Source: an uncultured Elusimicrobiales bacterium (lineage in GTDB: Bacteria; Elusimicrobiota; Elusimicrobia; Elusimicrobiales; Elusimicrobiaceae). From it: DNA of 64,000 nucleotides. Every line of letters starts with the position of its first letter. The first letter of the stretch is position 1. This document shows, one piece after another, positions 8,306 to 16,749 of the stretch. The notes beneath the pieces were generated by a model that worked only from the letters and a program-made list of their open reading frames with translations, was not told where the DNA came from and did no database searches. The stretch spans positions 124,001-188,000 of the forward strand of contig CALUVB010000001.1 of NCBI GenBank assembly GCA_944324115.1, read 5' to 3'. A program made the position numbers and the translations under genes.

Positions 8306-9310
8306 TTATTTATTATCCCGGTTTACAAAGCCCATAGCTTGCAGCAATACATGCGGTTTAGCTCTTTGGCATACAATTTGCCAAATGGCATCTATGATGG
8401 GGGTATGCAGGCGGTTTTTGCGGGCGATGTCATATACGCTTTGTACCGAGTTGACACCCTCGGCAATGGTACCTACTTCCTTGGTGGCTTCTTCCAGCGA
8501 GAGGCCCGCTCCTAATTTTTCACCTAATCTGCGGTTGCGGGAAATGGCGGACATGCCGGTTAAGATAGCATCTCCAAATCCAGCTAAACTATATACGGTA
8601 TTAGGTTGACCGCCTTGGCTGACGATTAAATCATTCATTTCTTGCAGTGCTTGGGTAATGAGTGCCGCTTTGGCGTTGGCTCCATCGCCGATACCGTCAA
8701 TCACTCCGGCGCCGATGGCCATAACGTTTTTGATTCCGCCGCCGTATTCCACCCCGCGCCGGTCAGAAGCGGGCACAACGATAATGGGGTCCGCCTCAAA
8801 AACGCGGCGGATTTCTTCCACCAAGACGGGGTCTTTCCCGGCCAGCATAATTTTAGTGGGCACATTCTGCGCCACTTCCAATGCAAAACTGGGCCCGCTG
8901 AAAGCTAACACTTTGTCGGTCAGCTGCGGTAATTCTTCTTCAATAATTTCGCAAATCGTTTTAAAGGATCCTCTTTCTATTCCTTTGGAAGCGCTGACTA
9001 CCGGCACCACTTTCCCGTTTAAAAGAGGTTCGAGCTGTTGGCGGCAGAAATTGCGGATTGCTTTGGAAGAAATGACAAATACCAACATATCGGCGTTTTC
9101 TACTGCTTCTTTTACGTCGCCGGTCAATTTGATATTGTCATGTATTTTAAAATTAGGGATATTGGGGTGAGTGCCGCTGGTTCTAAGCACATTAAGCAAT
9201 GGCTCTGAATACTCCCATAGCCGCACATGATAGCCGCCTTTGGCTAAATGCTGGGCAATCACACTGCCCCAAATACCTGCGCCGAAAACAGCGATATTAT
9301 TTATGTTCAT
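8306..9310 (-). CDS. gpsA: Glycerol-3-phosphate dehydrogenase [NAD(P)+]
   Basis: This enzyme reduces dihydroxyacetone phosphate to sn-glycerol 3-phosphate for phospholipid synthesis. The product is 334 residues from the ATG at 9310 (MNINNIAVFGAGIWGSVIA), chosen because the Rossmann GxGxxG then lies at the usual position. Further motifs are SASKGIE, the substrate-loop GPSFALEV and the C-terminal-domain lysine in GGIKNVMAIGAG. It overlaps the end of plsY by 14 nt. Together the two genes make glycerol 3-phosphate and acylate it, so coupling is functionally sensible. Confidence 0.97.
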   Translation of the reverse strand: MNINNIAVFGAGIWGSVIAQHLAKGGYHVRLWEYSEPLLNVLRTSGTHPNIPNFKIHDNIKLTGDVKEAVENADMLVFVISSKAIRNFCRQQLEPLLNGKVVPVVSASKGIERGSFKTICEIIEEELPQLTDKVLAFSGPSFALEVAQNVPTKIMLAGKDPVLVEEIRRVFEADPIIVVPASDRRGVEYGGGIKNVMAIGAGVIDGIGDGANAKAALITQALQEMNDLIVSQGGQPNTVYSLAGFGDAILTGMSAISRNRRLGEKLGAGLSLEEATKEVGTIAEGVNSVQSVYDIARKNRLHTPIIDAIWQIVCQRAKPHVLLQAMGFVNRDNK

Positions 9311-9923
9311 TTTGTCTCTTTTTGGCACCGTCTTCAAAGGCCAATTCTTTTTTAGCCAGTAAACGTTTAATGTTAGGAATATGTTTGTAAATAACTAAAA
9401 CGGCAATAGCCAAAGCCATTAAGTCTAAGGCCAAAGGATGTGTTCCAATAAGAAAACTTGCCACCGGCAAAACAATGCAGGCCGCTATAGAGCCAATGGA
9501 AATCCTGCCCCACAAAGCTACACAAAGCACAAACACCGCAAAGGCCAAGCCGGTCGGTATTGGCAATAAAGCCGCAAAGACGCCCGCTGAGGTGGCCACG
9601 CCTTTCCCGCCCCGGAATTTAAGGTAGATGGTCCACATGTGACCTAAAATAGCAATCGTACCGCACAAAATGGCCGGCCAGTAGTTACCCGGAAAAATAT
9701 AAAGAGCCAGACATGTGGGTATAAAACCTTTCAATCCGTCAATCAAGAAGGTGGCAATGCCGGCCCATTTGCCCACGGTGCGGTATACATTGGCCGCCCC
9801 CGGGTTGCCGGAGCCATGCTGGCGGATATCTATGCCCATTGCTTTGCGGGCAATCAGGTAGCCGGTGGGTACGGAACCGAGCAAATAACTAAACAAAACA
9901 AGAAGCAATACTTTTATAGTCAT
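9297..9923 (-). CDS. plsY: Glycerol-3-phosphate acyltransferase PlsY
   Basis: This inner-membrane enzyme transfers acyl from acyl-phosphate to glycerol 3-phosphate, giving lysophosphatidate. The 208-residue polytopic protein shows the PlsY motifs GSVPTGYLIAR, GSGNPGAANVYRTVG and KFRGGKGVATSAGV. It starts the plsY-gpsA unit. There is no Shine-Dalgarno sequence, and a TATAAT stands 6 nt before the ATG, so the mRNA is probably leaderless. Confidence 0.97.
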   Translation of the reverse strand: MTIKVLLLVLFSYLLGSVPTGYLIARKAMGIDIRQHGSGNPGAANVYRTVGKWAGIATFLIDGLKGFIPTCLALYIFPGNYWPAILCGTIAILGHMWTIYLKFRGGKGVATSAGVFAALLPIPTGLAFAVFVLCVALWGRISIGSIAACIVLPVASFLIGTHPLALDLMALAIAVLVIYKHIPNIKRLLAKKELAFEDGAKKRQNEHK

Positions 9924-9929
9924 ATATTT

Positions 9930-9957
9930 ATTATATAAAGTTTGGCTTGAAGGGCAA
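9930..9957 (-). promoter_or_regulatory. plsY promoter, leaderless type
   Basis: On the minus strand TTGCCC (9957-9952), a 16-bp spacer and TATAAT (9935-9930) are followed by AAATAT and the ATG. Transcription would start at or next to the initiator codon. Confidence 0.65.
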
Positions 9958-9986
9958 GCATAAAAATCAACTGCTTAGGCAGAAAA

Positions 9987-10015
9987 GTGACGGCGTGGCA
10001 TTTTTTATATATACT
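9987..10015 (+). promoter_or_regulatory. Promoter of the protease gene
   Basis: GTGACG (9987-9992), a 17-bp spacer and TATACT (10010-10015) predict a start near 10022 and a leader of about 43 nt with a GGAGAGGAG ribosome-binding site. Confidence 0.5.
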
Positions 10016-10064
10016 TAATAAAACTGCCCTGGAGCCGCTAAAAGTGCTCGGAGAGGAGCGAATA

Positions 10065-11075
10065 ATGAAAAAATACCTTCTAAGCCTTTTCTTTTTAGGA
10101 TATGCTTGGGGAATGCCGTGTGCGCAGGAAAAACCGGTATTTGTTGCAGAGGATTTTGCCAATCAAAGCAAGTTCTGGGTGCAAGACAACCGCGATGCCC
10201 AACAATGCCAGGCTACCCGCATTTTGCCTAATTGGTATATGACGGCGGCCCATTGCGTGCGGCCCTATTGCGATAAACAATGCCAGCTTACTTTTGCCTT
10301 GCTGCAGGGGGAGCTGCAAGCATCGGCCCAAGTGTACCACACCGCTTCCAACCCACGGGTGTTTACGCCGCGCCAATATCACCGGGGCGAGGCTAAAAGC
10401 ATTCGCTATGATGTCGCTTTGATATATTTTAATCCGGCGGAAGAAGATTATTTCTTCTATGATGCCCGCAATAAAAAAGTATTGGACCGGGGCGGGTTTC
10501 TGAAAGCATTAAATTTGGCTCCCTACTCAGACCAGCGCAGCCAGTGGCTGGCTTTGGAGCAGGCGCGGCCTAAAATTTTCGTTATTCCGGAGGGAAGTAC
10601 CCGTCATGTGCAATATTCGCTGGCCGTGCCGGATTTGCGCGGGGAAGGTATTTTTTTTCATGACAGCAAAACGTCAGATTTCTATTATTTTAAAGAATTG
10701 CATCATTATATGGGCAGCAATTTTGGCGTACAGAAAGGCATGAGCGGCTCTGGCGTGATAATGCCGGGGGGAGATATTTTAGGGGTGGTGTCGTCTAGTT
10801 TAAGTACGCATAATTCTTTAATTACCTACGACGACAAAGACCAGCCTGTCCATTCGGTGCCTTATTCGGCCGATTATTTTCTGTTTACTCCGTTGACGCC
10901 GTCTAATATGAACTTTATCCGCGCCACGATTTCTTCTTTTCATCAGACCGGGCAGAACCCTTATTTTATGTATATTGGCAGTGCGGAGGCCAAACCTTCT
11001 GACGCTACGGTACAAAATGCGTTTCCGCAGGCTCTCTCGGTCAATGTGGTGCTTTCTGCAGAGGAAAGGAAGTAA
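10065..11075 (+). CDS. Secreted trypsin-like serine protease
   Basis: The product is 336 residues from the ATG at 10065, placed by the strong GGAGAGGAG site and a clean signal peptide (MKKYLLSLFFLGYAWGMPCAQ). The chymotrypsin-fold triad is visible: His in MTAAHCV, Asp in RYDVALIY and Ser in GMSGSGVIMPGGDILG. The protein is therefore likely an active periplasmic or exported S1-family endopeptidase. Several cysteines (PYCDKQCQ) could form disulfides. The substrate is unknown. The gene is monocistronic and overlaps the 3' end of the convergent hflX by 35 nt. Confidence 0.88.
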   Translation: MKKYLLSLFFLGYAWGMPCAQEKPVFVAEDFANQSKFWVQDNRDAQQCQATRILPNWYMTAAHCVRPYCDKQCQLTFALLQGELQASAQVYHTASNPRVFTPRQYHRGEAKSIRYDVALIYFNPAEEDYFFYDARNKKVLDRGGFLKALNLAPYSDQRSQWLALEQARPKIFVIPEGSTRHVQYSLAVPDLRGEGIFFHDSKTSDFYYFKELHHYMGSNFGVQKGMSGSGVIMPGGDILGVVSSSLSTHNSLITYDDKDQPVHSVPYSADYFLFTPLTPSNMNFIRATISSFHQTGQNPYFMYIGSAEAKPSDATVQNAFPQALSVNVVLSAEERK

Positions 11076-12306
11076 TTTTTTGAGTTAACTCACGCCAGTT
11101 GCCATCGGTAGCCATGACAGTTAAGCGCAGGAGTCCTTCGGGAGTTGCTTTACAGTCCAGCACCAGGCATTGTTCATAAATCTTGCCTAACAATCCCGCT
11201 TGCTGCGGCGGCAGCTTCAGCCGGCGGCGTTTCCATTTGCAGAGCAAGGCTTTTTCTACTTGTTTAAGCAAAGCTGAAAGTCCCTTTTTTCTTTGTGCGC
11301 TGATAAAAATGGCTTGAGGGTATTGGGCGTGCAGCGCGCGTAAACCTTCGGCGGAGAGCAAATCTGTTTTATTCATAACGTCAATAACGGGGCGGCGGGT
11401 ACTTTTTAGGTCGCTTAGGATTTGCCGTACGGTGCTGCTTTGTTTTTCCCGTTGGGGAGACGCCGCGTCATGAATGTGCAGTAATACATCGGCAAACTTT
11501 GTTTCTTCCAGCGTAGCACGGAAAGCCGATACTAAAGAGTGGGGAAGTTTTTGGATAAAACCCACCGTGTCCGTAAATAACATCTGTCCGCCTCCGTGCA
11601 TGGGTACGCGGCGGGTGGTGGGGTCCAGGGTGGCAAAGAGTTTATCGTCGGCATAGACGGCATGCTGGCCCGTCAGTGCGTTTAAAAGAGTGCTTTTGCC
11701 GGCGTTGGTATAGCCGATGAGCGCAATCTGCGGCAGCGGAACGGCGCTGCGTCTTTCCCTTCGCAAAGCCCGTTCCCGTTTGACCTGTTCAATTTCTTTT
11801 TCCAACCGGGCGATGCGGGCGCGCAGGCGGCGGCGGTCATATTCCAGTTTTCTTTCTCCGGGGCCGCGCATGCCAATACCACCCTTTTGCTGCATCATGG
11901 CGGCGCCTTTACCGCTTAATCTGGGCAGTAAATAATTGAGCTGGGCCAATTCTACTTGCAATTTGCCCTCTTGAGTGCGTGCGCGTTGGGCGAAAATATC
12001 TAAAATAAGACGGGTGCGATCCAATACTTTTGCGGGAAGCCTGTCTTCTAAATTTTTTTGTTGGGCCGGTGTAATTTCTTCGTCAAAAATTACTGCGTCG
12101 GCTTGTTCCTCTGTGCAGTCCTGTGCAATTTCTTGCAGCTTGCCGGAGCCAATTAGTGTGGCGGGATTATATGCTTCCACGCGTACCAAATAGGTGGCTG
12201 CCGTTTCTGCCCCGGCGGTATGGGCCAAACGCTCCAATTCCGGCAGAGAAGTACTCTCCGGCAATTGATTCTTGAGGTGAACTCCTACCAAAATTACTTT
12301 TTCCAT
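11041..12306 (-). CDS. hflX: GTPase HflX
   Basis: HflX is a ribosome-associated GTPase that splits or rescues stalled ribosomes. The product is 421 residues from ATG 12306 (MEKVILVGVHLKN). An upstream in-frame extension adds a non-conserved 40-residue leader and was rejected. Motifs are the N-terminal HflX domain with the glycine-rich GGIGMRGPGERKLEYDRR linker, then G1 GYTNAGKST, G3 DTVGF and G4 NKTD. The 3' end overlaps the convergent protease gene. There is no ribosome-binding site; TACAAT lies 7 nt before the ATG. Confidence 0.96.
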   Translation of the reverse strand: MEKVILVGVHLKNQLPESTSLPELERLAHTAGAETAATYLVRVEAYNPATLIGSGKLQEIAQDCTEEQADAVIFDEEITPAQQKNLEDRLPAKVLDRTRLILDIFAQRARTQEGKLQVELAQLNYLLPRLSGKGAAMMQQKGGIGMRGPGERKLEYDRRRLRARIARLEKEIEQVKRERALRRERRSAVPLPQIALIGYTNAGKSTLLNALTGQHAVYADDKLFATLDPTTRRVPMHGGGQMLFTDTVGFIQKLPHSLVSAFRATLEETKFADVLLHIHDAASPQREKQSSTVRQILSDLKSTRRPVIDVMNKTDLLSAEGLRALHAQYPQAIFISAQRKKGLSALLKQVEKALLCKWKRRRLKLPPQQAGLLGKIYEQCLVLDCKATPEGLLRLTVMATDGNWRELTQKITSFPLQKAPH

Positions 12307-12313
12307 TAAATAT

Positions 12314-12319
12314 ATTGTA
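12314..12319 (-). promoter_or_regulatory. hflX -10 box, leaderless type
   Basis: TACAAT on the minus strand is followed by ATATTTA and then ATG, with no Shine-Dalgarno sequence. No convincing -35 box was found. Confidence 0.5.
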
Positions 12320-12449
12320 GTAAATCCCTTGTAGACAGAATAGGGCGGGAATGCTTGAATTTTTTTTTTTTGATACCCTATACAGACGGGAAGGAAAAAA
12401 TTGTTAGAGTCGGTTTTTGTGGGCATAAATGCCGTTTATGAGAGAGAAT

Positions 12450-12974
12450 ATGTTGAAAAAGAATTTTTCTGTTTGTCGTTGCCAGCTTGGGAACAATCTT
12501 GGGCAGAAAGGTTTTACGCTCATTGAGCTGTTGGTAGTAGTGCTGATTATTGGCATTTTGTCGGCAATTGCTTTGCCGCAGTACACGGCGGCTGTGGAAA
12601 AGGCGCGTTTGGCGGAGGCGCTGACTACTATCAGATATGTGCGTGACGCCATGAAATTGCGCTGGATGGAGTGTGGCGGGGATTCGGAATGTATGCGTCA
12701 ATACCAAGATTATTTAGAATTGACGGGTGGAGAATGGAGCGATAGCGGAAGTGGCTACATCACAAAGAATTTTTCTTATGAATTTGATATTCAAATTGCT
12801 GCTTCTAGAATTATAGATGGTCAAGAGATATATGTTTTAATTGAAGAAGATGGTATGGGGTGGGATTTCTTGGTTAAACCATTTCCTAAGGTGTGCTCTA
12901 CGAACACGGATTTGGGTTATAAAATGTGTAAGAGTGTGGAAAGTTTGGGCTATGAATTAGACGATAGGCGTTGA
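12450..12974 (+). CDS. Type IV pilin-like protein (prepilin)
   Basis: This 174-residue prepilin has a long leader ending in QKG, then the cleavage point and FTLIELLVVVLIIGILSAIA with the conserved Glu at +5. The amphipathic helix continues into PQYTAAVEKARLAEAL. The globular part contains four cysteines in two pairs (MECGGDSECM; VCSTNTDLGYKMC), probably disulfide-bonded. ATG 12450 is chosen because GAGAGA precedes it; ATGs at 12429 and 12438 are alternatives. It is a lone pilin with no assembly genes nearby, as is usual for the multiple dispersed pilin genes of Elusimicrobium. Its 3' end overlaps convergent miaA by 25 nt. Confidence 0.92.
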   Translation: MLKKNFSVCRCQLGNNLGQKGFTLIELLVVVLIIGILSAIALPQYTAAVEKARLAEALTTIRYVRDAMKLRWMECGGDSECMRQYQDYLELTGGEWSDSGSGYITKNFSYEFDIQIAASRIIDGQEIYVLIEEDGMGWDFLVKPFPKVCSTNTDLGYKMCKSVESLGYELDDRR

Positions 12975-13915
12975 GCTTCGGCGCGGTATTGGCTTATAAT
13001 TAGAGCGGCAAGTTTTTCTGTGTCAAAGTCCTGCGGCTTGTGCAAATCCAGCCGCAGGGCGTTTTTATAGCGGTTAAACCAAGTGCGCTGGCGTTTGGCG
13101 TATTGGCGCGTTAAGGTAATTATTTTTTCCAGCGCTTCTTGGCGGCTGATTTCGCCGTCTATCCATTGTAAGATTTGCGGGTAACCCAAGCTTTTTAATG
13201 CCGGACAATCTTGTCGTGCACCTGCCGCAAGCAAAGACCGGGTTTCCTGCGCCATGGGCTCTAACATGCTTTGGGTTCGTTTTTCAATGCGGGCGTTTAA
13301 CAACTCTTTATCCCAATTTAAATAGACAAGCAAGGCCTGGTCTGTAGGAAAATCTCCTCCAAAAGCTCCGCTTTTTAATTCAGAAGCCGGCTGGCCCGCC
13401 AGCAGGCAAATCTCCAGCGCACGCATGACGCGCTGAATGTTCCCTACCGGGATTTGGGCCGCAGAAACCGGGTCTTTTTGCGCCAGGCGGGCATGCAGAG
13501 CCGCTTTCCCTTTTTCTTTGGCAAAAGCTGTTAGTTCCGCCCGCAAAGCAGGTTGAGAAGGGGGGAGCGGGTCCATTCCTACAAAAAAAGCATGCAGATA
13601 CATGCCCGTACCGCCTGCAAAGATAAAGGGTTTATCCGGTTTTGTGCGGATAATGTCTTGTGCGCGGGCACAAAAAGAAGCGGCGTCAAAATGTTGTTCG
13701 AGAGCCAAAAAATCCACCATATGATAGGCAATCCCCTCTACGATATATTTCCCGCCGCGCCAAGTACCTTCCGGCTTGGCGGTGCCTGTGGTGAGCTGGC
13801 GGTACACTTGACGGGAATCGGCCGATATAATTTGTGAGTCTAATTTGCGGGCTAAAGCCAAAGCCAGTTCTGTTTTTCCGCTGGCGGTAGGCCCTGCCAA
13901 AACAATCTGTTTCAT
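12950..13915 (-). CDS. miaA: tRNA dimethylallyltransferase
   Basis: MiaA adds the dimethylallyl group to A37 of tRNAs that read UNN codons. The 321-residue protein has the P-loop GPTASGKTEL, the DSRQVYRQL catalytic motif, GGTGMYLHA and the C-terminal RQYAKRQRTWFNRY. miaB, which acts next on the same base, lies 1.6 kb away at 15517. TAAAAT stands 6 nt before the ATG without a ribosome-binding site, so the mRNA is probably leaderless. Confidence 0.97.
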   Translation of the reverse strand: MKQIVLAGPTASGKTELALALARKLDSQIISADSRQVYRQLTTGTAKPEGTWRGGKYIVEGIAYHMVDFLALEQHFDAASFCARAQDIIRTKPDKPFIFAGGTGMYLHAFFVGMDPLPPSQPALRAELTAFAKEKGKAALHARLAQKDPVSAAQIPVGNIQRVMRALEICLLAGQPASELKSGAFGGDFPTDQALLVYLNWDKELLNARIEKRTQSMLEPMAQETRSLLAAGARQDCPALKSLGYPQILQWIDGEISRQEALEKIITLTRQYAKRQRTWFNRYKNALRLDLHKPQDFDTEKLAALIISQYRAEAQRLSSNS

Positions 13916-13921
13916 GTTTAT

Positions 13922-13927
13922 ATTTTA
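13922..13927 (-). promoter_or_regulatory. miaA -10 box, leaderless type
   Basis: TAAAAT is followed by ATAAAC and ATG on the minus strand. The -35 box is weak. Confidence 0.5.
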
Positions 13928-14108
13928 GTAAATTGAACGCTTACTTTATCCGTTTGACATTTGGGAAAAATATTTTCGTTTTTGTGGGGGGAATATGTTT
14001 GGTTTAAGAAAGGCGCAAACGTGTGCAGAGATTGGTTTATAGTCTCAGTCCGTTTATGGGGCGCGGTAGCAGTTGCTGCTCATGGCGGGGGATTTAGGGT
14101 GAATGAAT

Positions 14109-14321
14109 TTAATGTGTTTTGGAATTGCGGGTACGTCTCTTGTTTTTTAAGGCGTTTTGTATTTTATTTTTGCTTTGCACATAACATTCCCGGCGTTTTG
14201 CTATACAAAAAAGCCGGAAGCATTTTTCTTTTGCTTCTAGGAAATTTTCCCGTGCGCGGCAAATGCTGGCGTATAAATCTTCCAGTTCTTCCTGGGTAAT
14301 TTCCGGCGGCGGCGTGGGCAT
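14109..14321 (-). CDS. Small basic helical protein, unknown
   Basis: The candidate gene encodes 70 residues (MPTPPPEITQEELEDLYA...). After a proline-rich start it is almost entirely helical and ends strongly basic (KNKIQNALKNKRRTRN). It contains three cysteines. A good ribosome-binding site (GAGAGG, 7 nt before the ATG) supports translation. The site lies in a small hairpin (AGAGAGGTTCTCT) directly downstream of the folded RNA at 14342-14487. No family was recognised. It is the only ORF with a proper start signal in this otherwise gene-poor 1.1 kb. Confidence 0.45.
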   Translation of the reverse strand: MPTPPPEITQEELEDLYASICRARENFLEAKEKCFRLFCIAKRRECYVQSKNKIQNALKNKRRTRNSKTH

Positions 14322-14341
14322 AAGAGAACCTCTCTATTACA

Positions 14342-14487
14342 CGGGCGCAAAAAAAGGTGACGCCCATACTTGAGGATCGCATTCCCAAAATGGACATCGC
14401 CTGCCGCCCCGTTAGGGAACGGCAAAACGATACCATTTTTTGGCTGCGATCAGCCGGCTCTGGGCCGGACAAACCCCATTGTGGGGT
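14342..14487 (-). ncRNA. Candidate structured RNA or leader, four hairpins
   Basis: Four consecutive stems are visible. They are ACCCC/GGGGT (14473-14487), CCGGC/GCCGG (14454-14468), a long arm with GATCGCA/TGCGATC (14375-14381 with 14445-14451) that continues inward through CCAAAATGG-type pairing, and GGGCG/CGCCC (14343-14365). The minus strand is preferred because the 70-aa ORF begins 21 nt downstream and a TACAAT lies upstream near 14507. No match to 6S, tmRNA, RNase P, SRP RNA or a known riboswitch consensus was recognised. Confidence 0.5.
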
Positions 14488-14536
14488 ACCAAAAAATCGG
14501 TAGAAAATTGTAACAACTTTTCCTTCTCTTTTTATT

Positions 14537-14566
14537 TTATCATTTAAGCCTCTGTTTCTTTATAAT
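14537..14566 (+). promoter_or_regulatory. Candidate promoter reading into a gene-free region
   Basis: TTATCA (14537-14542), an 18-bp spacer and TATAAT (14561-14566) are followed by about 420 nt without any plausible ORF. That stretch folds locally: GAAAGCG (14756-14762) pairs with CGCTTTC (14804-14810) around a CGGCT-GTAT-AGCCG hairpin, and TGGCGG (14827-14832) can pair with CCGCCA (14898-14903). An untranslated RNA is possible. Confidence 0.35.
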
Positions 14567-15005
14567 CTGTTTACAGGGGGAAAAAAATAATTTTTTACTA
14601 GCTGCCATCTAAAAACAGGGGATTGCGGGAAATAAAGCTAAATCAGCAGGACTGTCTGTATAGTTATTGGGTATAGTGCCGGGGAAAAGCTTAGAATCAA
14701 TATGAGGAGAATCGGTGGGGCCAGGCGTAAGGCAAAGAAGGCGGATCGTGCGGAAGAAAGCGATTGTGGCGCGGCTGTATAGCCGTAGCCGTTAAGTTAA
14801 AAACGCTTTCCTCCTGTTCTGCTGTATTGGCGGAAACGGCTTTTGTTCTCCGGTCATGAAACATATGAATCCTACAACTATCCGCTCACTCCATGGGCCG
14901 CCAGGAAGCCGCAATCTGCATTCTTTGTGAGGCATGATTCCCACCGCCTGCTTTTACTGTTAGCAACTACCTGTAATGTTTTAATTTTTTAACCCCGCCG
15001 GACAC

Positions 15006-15034
15006 AAAAAAAGGCCCGCTTTAACAGCGGGCCT
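15006..15034 (-). terminator. Rho-independent terminator after PilZ gene
   Basis: The perfect 9-bp stem AGGCCCGCT / AGCGGGCCT (15012-15020 with 15026-15034) is followed on the minus strand by a run of seven T. Confidence 0.92.
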
Positions 15035-15050
15035 GGCAAATGGCGTTAGG

Positions 15051-15515
15051 TTAATTGTCAAAAAGAGAGTCGTCTTTTTGAATTTTATTGCAAATACGGT
15101 ATGCTTTGCAATTGGGAGAGCAAACTTCCGGCAAGCGCAGCAAAATACGGGTATCACAGTCATTAAAATCGTCTGCCATAGCGCTGATTAAAGCGGCATA
15201 TTGCGGCTTCATATCCGTAAATTCTATACCTACAGTATATACATTTTCTTTTTGTTTTACCCAAGCCATGCGCGCCCCAATTTCCATGCGTTCCATGCCC
15301 GGCAGCTGCAGACTGATGGAAAAGTGGTCCGCCATCGGCGCACCCAAAAAGCTGATCATGCGCATACCCGAGGCAGACAAGTCCGCTAAAATAGCCACGA
15401 GGGTCGTTTCTTTCCCGTCTTGGGTTTTGTAAAAAAGATTGACCGGTTCAATCAGATTGCTCAAAACCGGCATACGGCGGTGTTTGCGTTTTTCTGAAAA
15501 ATTCTTTTTATTCAT
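15051..15515 (-). CDS. PilZ-domain protein
   Basis: The product is 154 residues from ATG 15515, which has a GAGGGA ribosome-binding site; the longer in-frame form starts inside miaB. It carries the PilZ c-di-GMP-binding signature, an RxxxR-type KRKHRR near the N-terminus and DLSASGMRM (D/NxSxxG) about 35 residues later. The C-terminal tail has a possible metal or disulfide cluster (EVCSPNCKAYRIC). It is likely a cytoplasmic c-di-GMP effector. It follows miaB by 1 nt and ends the transcript. Confidence 0.88.
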   Translation of the reverse strand: MNKKNFSEKRKHRRMPVLSNLIEPVNLFYKTQDGKETTLVAILADLSASGMRMISFLGAPMADHFSISLQLPGMERMEIGARMAWVKQKENVYTVGIEFTDMKPQYAALISAMADDFNDCDTRILLRLPEVCSPNCKAYRICNKIQKDDSLFDN

Positions 15516-15516
15516 A

Positions 15517-16743
15517 TTAATCCCTCGTAAAAAGTAAGGTACCATCTGAGGCGCTTACTTCACTCTGTACCACAGAGCCTATTTTATAACTTTTTTTCGT
15601 TTGTGCCCAGAAATTATCAGAGGTGCGGCCTTTGTGTGGGCTTTCCATTAAAACAGTTGCTTGCTGGCCGATATGTCTGCTGTAAGCATGTTCAGCCAGA
15701 CCTCTTACTTTATTTAACAAAATATCCAACCGTTGTTCCAGTGTTTTCTCATCTAACAGCGGCAATTGGGCTGCCGGCGTGCCTTGGCGGGGGGAATATT
15801 TAAAGCAATACGCCGCCGAGAAGCCGGCCTGTTCCACCAGCGTCAATGTCTGGAGAAAATCTTCTTCCGTTTCTGTCGGAAACCCTACAATCAAGTCCGT
15901 ACTGATGGCAAAGCCGCACTCTTTTAAAGCGTGGATTTTTTGCAGCAAGGTTTCGCGCGTATAGCCGCGTTTCATCTCTTGAAGGACTTTTGTGGAGCCG
16001 CTTTGTGCCGGCAGATGAATATGGCGGGCGATTTTGGGGTTATTTTTGACTGCTTCTAAAAATTGCGGCGTAATAAAGGCCGGGTGCGGACTGACAAAAC
16101 GTACCCGCTCCACCCCGGGCAAGGCGGACACTTCGTTGAGTAAATCGGCAAAGGTTTTGCGCTCCTCTTTCCACGCATTGACCGTTTGGCCCAAGAGCAT
16201 AATTTCGGGGTGGCCTTCTTGGGCTTTGCGTGCGGCGTTGGTTAGAATTTCTTTAGATGAAAGACAATGCACCGGGCCGCGTACGGCGGGTACGATACAA
16301 TAGCTGCAGGCAAAATCGCACCCGCGCATAATAGTAACATATCCCGTCACGCCCCGTTTGTCTGCTTCTCCGCCGGGGGCGGGCGCAAACAGGCCGCTGC
16401 GGTCGCACAAATCGGCGAAATGGTCTATTTCCCGCGCGCCGGATATTAAATCTAAATAGGGAAATGTTTTTTTTAGTTTTTCTCCCAAACGCTGGGCTGC
16501 GCAACCGGCAAAGATAATATGGCGGCCATCTTTTTCACGCTTCCATTTGCGCAGCCGTCCCAGCAAAGACAAGGCCCGGTGTTCTGCGTGGTCGCGCACG
16601 GTGCAGGTATTTATTATGACTAAGTCGGCCTGGTCCAGTTGGTCGGTTAATGCATAGCCGCGCATTAATAAGTGGGCGGCCATTTCTTCCGAATCAGCCA
16701 AATTCATCTGGCAGCCATACGTTTGGATAAAAAGCTTTTTCAT
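15517..16743 (-). CDS. miaB: tRNA-2-methylthio-N6-dimethylallyladenosine synthase
   Basis: This radical-SAM methylthiotransferase thiomethylates i6A37 in tRNA. In its 408 residues it shows the N-terminal UPF0004 cluster (YGCQMN, NTCTVRDHAEHR, AGCAAQ), the radical-SAM CxxxCxxC (GCDFACSYC), and a C-terminal TRAM-like region with GRTSDNFWAQT. It is slightly shorter than typical MiaB (about 440-470 residues). MiaB rather than MtaB or RimO is supported by YGCQMN and by the nearby miaA. It starts only a few nucleotides beyond the pgi terminator hairpin. Confidence 0.94.
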   Translation of the reverse strand: MKKLFIQTYGCQMNLADSEEMAAHLLMRGYALTDQLDQADLVIINTCTVRDHAEHRALSLLGRLRKWKREKDGRHIIFAGCAAQRLGEKLKKTFPYLDLISGAREIDHFADLCDRSGLFAPAPGGEADKRGVTGYVTIMRGCDFACSYCIVPAVRGPVHCLSSKEILTNAARKAQEGHPEIMLLGQTVNAWKEERKTFADLLNEVSALPGVERVRFVSPHPAFITPQFLEAVKNNPKIARHIHLPAQSGSTKVLQEMKRGYTRETLLQKIHALKECGFAISTDLIVGFPTETEEDFLQTLTLVEQAGFSAAYCFKYSPRQGTPAAQLPLLDEKTLEQRLDILLNKVRGLAEHAYSRHIGQQATVLMESPHKGRTSDNFWAQTKKSYKIGSVVQSEVSASDGTLLFTRD

Positions 16744-16749
16744 AATACA

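Noticed and set aside
13961-14299. 112-codon plus-strand open frame in the gene-poor region
   Set aside because: There is no ribosome-binding site, it has an unnatural composition, and it is antisense to the better-supported 70-aa ORF.
14164-14472. 102-codon minus-strand open frame across the folded RNA
   Set aside because: It runs through all stems of the RNA candidate, lacks a ribosome-binding site and is out of frame with the better ORF.
14573-14990. RNase P RNA or tmRNA in the gene-free stretch
   Set aside because: The conserved GAGGAAAGUC-type and tmRNA end or tag sequences are absent on both strands; kept only as a candidate transcript.
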